27,446 nt of DNA from Thermoplasmatales archaeon (GTDB taxonomy: Archaea; Thermoplasmatota; E2; DHVEG-1). The stretch spans positions 1 to 27,446 of the forward strand of contig JAGMDE010000005.1 of assembly GCA_023128855.1 (NCBI GenBank), written 5' to 3'. Position 1 is the first letter of the stretch. Each line of letters opens with the position of its first letter. This document shows positions 23,110-27,446 of the stretch, one piece after another. The notes under the pieces are model-generated. The model saw nothing but the letters and a program-made list of their open reading frames with translations, was not told the DNA's origin and did no database searches. Made by a program: the position numbers and the translations under genes.

Positions 23110-23976
23110 ATGAATTTTCCAGACTATTTTGCAGATGCTGAATCAAGTTTTGATGAAGCAGAATTCATTATATTTGGTGTACCCTATGACAAAACTTCTT
23201 CTTTTAGAAAAGGAGCTAGTAAAGCTCCAAAGGAGATCAGACAATCTAGTTGGAATTTTGAAACATATAATTTAAAAACAGGTAAGGATCTTAGAGATAT
23301 AAAATTTCATGACTTTGGAGATCTAGATGTAAAAAATGATTCTCCTCAAGATATGATAAAAAAAGTTAGAGATTTTACATCAAAGATACTTGAAAAAAAC
23401 AAATTTCCTATAGCTCTTGGTGGTGAACACTCAATAACACCAGGGATTATTCAAGCATATCCAAAGGATACTGCAGTATTATCACTAGATGCTCACATAG
23501 ATTTTAGACAGAAATATGAAAATGAACCATACAATCATGCTTGTATAATACGAAGAATTGCCGATCATATTGATATAAAGAATATTGCAGTCCTTGGTAT
23601 AAGATCAGCTGATAAAGAAGAATTTGAAGATGCAAAAAAACAAGATCTTTTTTCTATTGACTCATTTGAGATAAAAAAATCAGGAATAACAAAAGCACTT
23701 GACAAAACAAAGGATTTCCTAAAAGATAAGAATCTATATCTTACACTAGATATTGATGTGATAGATTTGACATATGCGCCAGGTACAAGCACACCTGAAC
23801 CATTTGGTTTAACAACTTTTGATGTGCTTGAATGCATAGAATGTTTTTCTCCTCAACTCCTTGGATTTGATGTCGTAGAGGTTTGCCCGCCTTATGACAA
23901 AGGTCAAACGGCATTAATTGCTGCAAAACTTGTTAGAAATATTATTGAAAATGTTTATTTTAAAAAGTTCAGGTAG
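23110..23976 (+). CDS. speB: Agmatinase (agmatine ureohydrolase family)
   Basis: 288-residue arginase/agmatinase-fold enzyme. The binuclear manganese ligands are visible: His107 in GGEHS, Asp127/His129/Asp131 in LDAHIDF, and Asp214/Asp216 in TLDIDVIDL. The family signature DVIDLTYAPGTSTPEPFGLT and the terminal GFDVVEVCPPYD are intact. It hydrolyses agmatine, or aminopropylagmatine as in some archaea, to a polyamine plus urea. Fourth and fifth metal-site elements are normal. The location directly after aIF5A links polyamine supply to (deoxy)hypusination. Substrate (agmatine versus aminopropylagmatine) cannot be decided from sequence. Confidence 0.88.
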   Translation: MNFPDYFADAESSFDEAEFIIFGVPYDKTSSFRKGASKAPKEIRQSSWNFETYNLKTGKDLRDIKFHDFGDLDVKNDSPQDMIKKVRDFTSKILEKNKFPIALGGEHSITPGIIQAYPKDTAVLSLDAHIDFRQKYENEPYNHACIIRRIADHIDIKNIAVLGIRSADKEEFEDAKKQDLFSIDSFEIKKSGITKALDKTKDFLKDKNLYLTLDIDVIDLTYAPGTSTPEPFGLTTFDVLECIECFSPQLLGFDVVEVCPPYDKGQTALIAAKLVRNIIENVYFKKFR

Positions 23977-23987
23977 CTTAATATATA

Positions 23988-25148
23988 ATGACTTTATTCA
24001 ACCCAGACATGCAAAGAGAAAAACTGACTGCAATAGGTTTTTCAGTCATTATAATAGGAGCTTTAACAGTATTTTTATTCATGACATATGGTGGAGATAT
24101 TTTAGAAAATCTATTCGGTGAGGAAGAAATTGATACTATTGAAATTGGAGATTGTGTTGATTTGAATTACATTGGTCGGTATGCTCCAAATAATTCAATT
24201 TTTGAATCATCCTATGCATTTGTTGAAAATAAATCTGGGGCAACTCCAATAAATGTATTTGTCACTCATAATGCAACTGAATTTCCTCCAGAAGGCTATG
24301 ATACTTATAGCTCAAATATTGTTACAGGATTAATGGAGGGGCTTATTGGGTTAAAATCTGGTGATACTGCAACTATCGGTCCAATATCTCCTGAAAAAGC
24401 ATATGGTGTCAAACCTGAGATTGGAGACATAGTAAACCTTACATCTTATATTGATACGGCCTATGTGTTAAAAATTATGGATATCCAAGAAGATGTATCT
24501 ATGCCATTCGATTATGTAGAATTTTATGGAAATGGCACAACAACACTCTATGTTTTCAGAGAAGATTGGCATTATATTGGAGAGATAATTGAAAATGTAT
24601 ATACTTATTGGGATAATTCATCAGTGGTTACAAAAATAAATGAAACATTACTATGGATGTACACAACACCATCAACCGAGATTGGCGAGAATTTCACATG
24701 GAGCGAAGTTAATTCAGAAACCTCAAATCTATTCGAATATCCAACAAATACGAGTAGTATTACTCTAATGAATGATACCACCATTATTGTGACTCATTCT
24801 CCCACAGTTGGTTCAGTAATAGAGGAAAGTATGCTTACTCAATTTGGCTTAATGCCTGCTGCTTCATATACAGTTGAGAATGTTACAGCTGATATAATTA
24901 ACACATCGATTACTGATTCAACTGGAAATAAGACATACACAGAATTCGATAGAACTATTACAATCCAAAGAAATGAAACACAAAACATTACTCAGCCCGC
25001 ATATCCTGGAGAACTCCTTGAGGACCAGTTGTTCTCATTTCTTAGGATGATGGATAGTGATTTCTCCCTGAGTTATAATGCCCGTGCCGGCGAAACACTC
25101 TTTTTTGAAGTAACAATTGAGGAAGTTTATAAAACATCTCAGTCATAA
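23988..25148 (+). CDS. Membrane-anchored FKBP-type peptidyl-prolyl isomerase
   Basis: 386 residues. A cytosolic N-terminus and one transmembrane helix (about 14-34, LTAIGFSVIIIGALTVFLFM) are followed by an extracytoplasmic FKBP domain: IEIGDCVDLNYIGRY, then VTGLMEGLIGLKSGDTATIGP and PEKAYGVKPEIGD. A large C-terminal extracellular part is rich in N-x-S/T sequons (NTSSIT, NDTTI, NVTAD, NTSITD, NETQNIT), consistent with glycosylation outside the cell. It probably assists folding of secreted proteins. The start lies 11 bp after the agmatinase stop. The 3' end overlaps the convergent DHH gene by 10 bp. Confidence 0.82.
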   Translation: MTLFNPDMQREKLTAIGFSVIIIGALTVFLFMTYGGDILENLFGEEEIDTIEIGDCVDLNYIGRYAPNNSIFESSYAFVENKSGATPINVFVTHNATEFPPEGYDTYSSNIVTGLMEGLIGLKSGDTATIGPISPEKAYGVKPEIGDIVNLTSYIDTAYVLKIMDIQEDVSMPFDYVEFYGNGTTTLYVFREDWHYIGEIIENVYTYWDNSSVVTKINETLLWMYTTPSTEIGENFTWSEVNSETSNLFEYPTNTSSITLMNDTTIIVTHSPTVGSVIEESMLTQFGLMPAASYTVENVTADIINTSITDSTGNKTYTEFDRTITIQRNETQNITQPAYPGELLEDQLFSFLRMMDSDFSLSYNARAGETLFFEVTIEEVYKTSQS

Positions 25149-26512
25149 AGCTGAGATTTAATTTCTTTTTCTAAAATATCTAAAAATTCTTCTTCTTTTC
25201 CTTTTGGAATAGTAGCTCCAGCAGCAATATTATGACCTCCACCCATACCGTCAAATGCTATGGCTGCTTTTTTCATTGCAAGGGATAAATTCAGACCTCT
25301 TTCAACGAGTTCTTGTGTTGCACGGGCACTTACTTTTATTTCTCCATCTCCCTTATTCGCAAAACCTATAAGCGGTAAATCGCCACTTACATCTTCGGAG
25401 TTTAGTAACATATTTGCTACAATTCCAACAATTGTATCACGAATGCCACTGCCCGCATGGAAAAACTGTAAATGCTTTCTTTTTGTAATGCCTTCCTCTC
25501 GTGCAAACTGTAGCCCTTCAACAAGATTTGCTCTATGTCCTAACAAAAGATTCCTTGCTTTTTCCAGCCATTTATCTCTGTCGCCAAGACAAACTTCGAG
25601 TCCTACATCATATTTGCCATATCGTGCTGTTGAATTTAAGAGAGTTGCAAACTCTTTCGCATCGTGAACCTCAGTTCCTTCTTTTTCCTTAGTTAAAACA
25701 TATACTTCTCCAATAATTCTTCTAGTTGTTTTATGGCCAAAACCTTTAGTGAGAAGCAATTGTGCAATATCAGATATTATTAAGCGTCTCTCATCTTTAC
25801 TAAGATCAACCCATCTTCTCAATTCATCTCCATCTTGCATAGTTATACCAAGCTCTTGTAAAAAAGAAATACAAGCTGATTCACGACCTGTAAGACCTGG
25901 GATTATTGGATCACTTGCATATTGCAGCATTTTTTGAACAGACCTTGTTTCTCTACCGAAAAAACGAATATCGATTTTTGATTTAATAGTGCCAACTTTT
26001 TCTCCATCACTCAAAATGTCTCGATTTGCTCCATTAAGTTTAAGAAATCGTCTATCCTGTAAATCTCCACATGCTCCAACAATCGCAAGAGAAGATAAAT
26101 CCATATTTTTCTTATCAATTGCTCTTGATACAAGATAGGTTACACCGGCTCCACTAATTTCATAACTTCCATCAAGGCCAAATAAATGTGGGTTTAAATG
26201 GAATGGAAGATCAGATTTTTCTGGGCATGCATGGTGATCGGTAATTACTTTTTTGATATCAGTATATGTATTGCTAACACTACTTCCAAGATCTGTAAAC
26301 CAGACGAGTTCATGGTTTGCATCTTTCAAACGTCCTAAAACTTCTTCGTCCAATTGCTTAACAAATTCTATGGAATATTCTTTCCCAAGACGTTTTAATG
26401 TCTGATATGCAATAGAACCCGCTGTTATCCCATCTGCATCGATATGGGTCACAATATGGATTTCTTTTGAATTTTTAACAATTTCACCTAACTTCTCCGC
26501 CCTTTTAAACAA
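25139..26512 (-). CDS. DHH-family RecJ-like phosphoesterase/exonuclease (GAN-like)
   Basis: 457 residues. DHH-domain motifs are in order: THIDADG (Asp25, Asp27), FTDLG (Asp74), DHH (92-94) and VGACGD (Asp150). The C-terminal DHHA1 domain ends with GMGGGHNIAAGATI. Archaeal members include GAN, a GINS-associated RecJ-like exonuclease of the replisome, and related single-strand nucleases; sequence alone does not separate nuclease from other roles. Translation most likely starts at TTG 26512, since no ATG or GTG occurs before the first conserved strand. A TATA box read leftward (CTATATAAAAATA, 26576-26588) lies about 65-75 bp upstream. Confidence 0.88.
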   Translation of the reverse strand: MFKRAEKLGEIVKNSKEIHIVTHIDADGITAGSIAYQTLKRLGKEYSIEFVKQLDEEVLGRLKDANHELVWFTDLGSSVSNTYTDIKKVITDHHACPEKSDLPFHLNPHLFGLDGSYEISGAGVTYLVSRAIDKKNMDLSSLAIVGACGDLQDRRFLKLNGANRDILSDGEKVGTIKSKIDIRFFGRETRSVQKMLQYASDPIIPGLTGRESACISFLQELGITMQDGDELRRWVDLSKDERRLIISDIAQLLLTKGFGHKTTRRIIGEVYVLTKEKEGTEVHDAKEFATLLNSTARYGKYDVGLEVCLGDRDKWLEKARNLLLGHRANLVEGLQFAREEGITKRKHLQFFHAGSGIRDTIVGIVANMLLNSEDVSGDLPLIGFANKGDGEIKVSARATQELVERGLNLSLAMKKAAIAFDGMGGGHNIAAGATIPKGKEEEFLDILEKEIKSQLYD

Positions 26513-26575
26513 AAAAGTGCACCAACTTATAGGGTATTGTTTTAGAGTATTAAAAACTAACAGACTTTTTAAGCA

Positions 26576-26588
26576 TATTTTTATATAG
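26576..26588. promoter_or_regulatory. Strong TATA box, readable in both directions
   Basis: TATTTTTATATAG; its complement CTATATAAAAATA is close to the archaeal TATA consensus and is suitable for the leftward DHH gene. Read rightward it lies about 25 bp before the GC-rich structured segment at 26603, so it could also drive a small RNA. Confidence 0.45.
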
Positions 26589-26602
26589 AAAAAAATCTAT
26601 CC

Positions 26603-26662
26603 GGGATTGGGGGAGTCTGGATAAGAGTTCTAGGGTACATCCCATCCCAAAATTCTTTTTTT
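26603..26662 (+). ncRNA. Candidate small structured RNA
   Basis: In an AT-rich gap, GGGATTGGG (26603-26611) can pair with CCCATCCC (26641-26648), with one bulged base, and is followed by a T7 run (26656-26662). A TATA-like box lies about 25 bp upstream. The promoter-hairpin-oligoT arrangement suggests an independent short transcript, but it could equally be a 5'-leader or terminator structure. No known RNA family recognised. Confidence 0.3.
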
Positions 26663-26696
26663 CCAGGCTTCTCTACTTTTATTAACACTGGAAAAA
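26658..26696. terminator. Inverted repeat downstream of the PFOR gene
   Basis: TTTTTCCAG (26658-26666) and CTGGAAAAA (26688-26696) form a perfect 9-bp stem. It lies 37 bp beyond the PFOR stop codon. A T6 run on the minus strand near 26713-26718 is a further candidate stop signal for that gene. Confidence 0.35.
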
Positions 26697-26732
26697 TCTT
26701 CTGAATCGTGGATAAAAAATTAGAGACAGATA

Positions 26733-27446
26733 TTACTTATCTGCCATTGCTTTATATTTCTTGTAACGGTTATTTACATCATCTTCAAGTTTTTGATGTA
26801 ACTTTTTAGCTTCTTCTGGAAAAGTTCGTGTTAGCACATTGTATCTTACTTCACCCATGATGAACTCTTTTAATGTTCCATTTGGTTCTTTACTGTCAAG
26901 TTGGAATGGATTTTTACCCTCTGCAGCAAGTCTTGGATCGTATCTGTAAAGTGGCCAGTAACCAGATTCAACTGCTAGTTTTTCTTCCTCCTGTGTTTTA
27001 CCCATTCCTTTTTTGATTCCATGAGTAATACATGGTGCATAAGAGATTATTAGGGAAGGTCCAGGATAAGATTCTGCTTCTTTAATTGCTTTTATCAGTT
27101 GGTTTTTATTTGCACCCATAGCTACTGATGTGACATAAACATAACCATATGTCATTGCCATTACGCCAAGGTCTTTCTTCTTTGTTTTCTTTCCTGATGC
27201 TGCAAACTTTGCAACTGATCCAATTGGTGTTGCTTTTGAAGACTGCCCTCCAGTATTTGAGTAAACCTCTGTGTCTAAAACAAGGATGTTAATATCTTCA
27301 TTCATAGCAAGCACATGATCAAGACCGCCATAGCCAATATCATATGCCCAGCCATCTCCACCAACAGACCATATTGATTTCTTTGTAAGCATCGTTCTCT
27401 CGTCCCAGATTTGATTTAAGATTTTGTCTGAGTGATTATTTTTTAG
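26733..27446 (-). CDS. nifJ: Pyruvate:ferredoxin oxidoreductase, C-terminal part (runs off window)
   Basis: Partial; the frame is open to the right edge and continues beyond it. It encodes the C-terminal TPP-binding domain of a pyruvate:ferredoxin (flavodoxin) oxidoreductase. GGDGWAYDIGYGGLDHVLA is the TPP/Mg loop, DTEVYSNTGGQSSKATP the conserved TPP-site segment, and YAPCITHGI carries the conserved cysteine near the last cluster. The end, with EVRYNVLTRTFPEEAKKLH, resembles the tail of large single-chain NifJ-type enzymes. The enzyme converts pyruvate plus CoA to acetyl-CoA, CO2 and reduced ferredoxin. The codon ATG at 27392 is internal, because upstream in-frame codons (NQIWDERT) match the family. 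Confidence 0.92.
   Translation of the reverse strand, partial: LKNNHSDKILNQIWDERTMLTKKSIWSVGGDGWAYDIGYGGLDHVLAMNEDINILVLDTEVYSNTGGQSSKATPIGSVAKFAASGKKTKKKDLGVMAMTYGYVYVTSVAMGANKNQLIKAIKEAESYPGPSLIISYAPCITHGIKKGMGKTQEEEKLAVESGYWPLYRYDPRLAAEGKNPFQLDSKEPNGTLKEFIMGEVRYNVLTRTFPEEAKKLHQKLEDDVNNRYKKYKAMADK

Noticed and set aside
25260..25937. Plus-strand frames opposite the DHH gene
   Set aside because: Antisense shadows of the DHH-protein coding sequence with no supporting motifs.
1..27446. CRISPR arrays or cas genes
   Set aside because: No regularly spaced direct repeats and no Cas-like proteins were found.

Overview
The window comes from an AT-rich archaeon. Archaeal hallmarks are a Hel308 helicase next to the KEOPS subunit Cgi121, an aIF5A gene in an operon with an agmatinase, an archaeal RecJ/GAN-like DHH protein, AT-rich TATA-type promoter motifs, TTG starts and a tRNA without an encoded CCA. 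A euryarchaeal, Thermoplasmata-like lineage is my best guess; this is inference from gene content and not a proven placement.

Layout. (1) 1-860: one conserved chromosomal gene, an MBL-fold hydrolase. (2) 861-19253: an accessory island of about 18.4 kb, bounded by a 22-bp direct repeat (21/22 identical). The right copy is the 3' end plus immediate downstream flank of an intact tRNA-Arg(GCG) gene on the minus strand, so the island sits 3' of the tRNA as expected for tRNA-targeted integration. No integrase remains. (3) 19240-27446: housekeeping genes, namely tRNA-Arg, Cgi121, Hel308, a Zn-ribbon protein, an EF-Tu-domain-II-like protein, aIF5A, agmatinase, a membrane FKBP, a RecJ-like DHH protein, and the C-terminal end of pyruvate:ferredoxin oxidoreductase.

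The island looks biosynthetic. It encodes an ATP-grasp ligase, a HisC/CobD-type PLP enzyme, a cobalamin-type radical SAM enzyme plus a fragment of a second one, two complete methylthiotransferase-like radical SAM proteins without a TRAM domain (one membrane-anchored) plus a fragment of a third, three PaaK/CapK-type adenylate-forming enzymes, a PHP phosphoesterase, an AglD/LPG-synthase-type membrane protein plus a fragment, a possible UbiA-like membrane protein next to a tail-anchored methyltransferase, and a frameshifted nicotianamine-synthase-like methyltransferase. A joint role in making a modified membrane-associated or cell-surface small molecule is plausible, but the product is unknown.

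The island is also decaying. It holds at least four truncated genes whose relatives are intact elsewhere in it, a 137-bp duplicated segment, two related MITE-like inverted-repeat elements (one with a clean 8-bp target duplication), a possible IS200/IS605 end, and two or three frameshifted reading frames at homopolymers. The frameshifts could be real decay or sequencing error.
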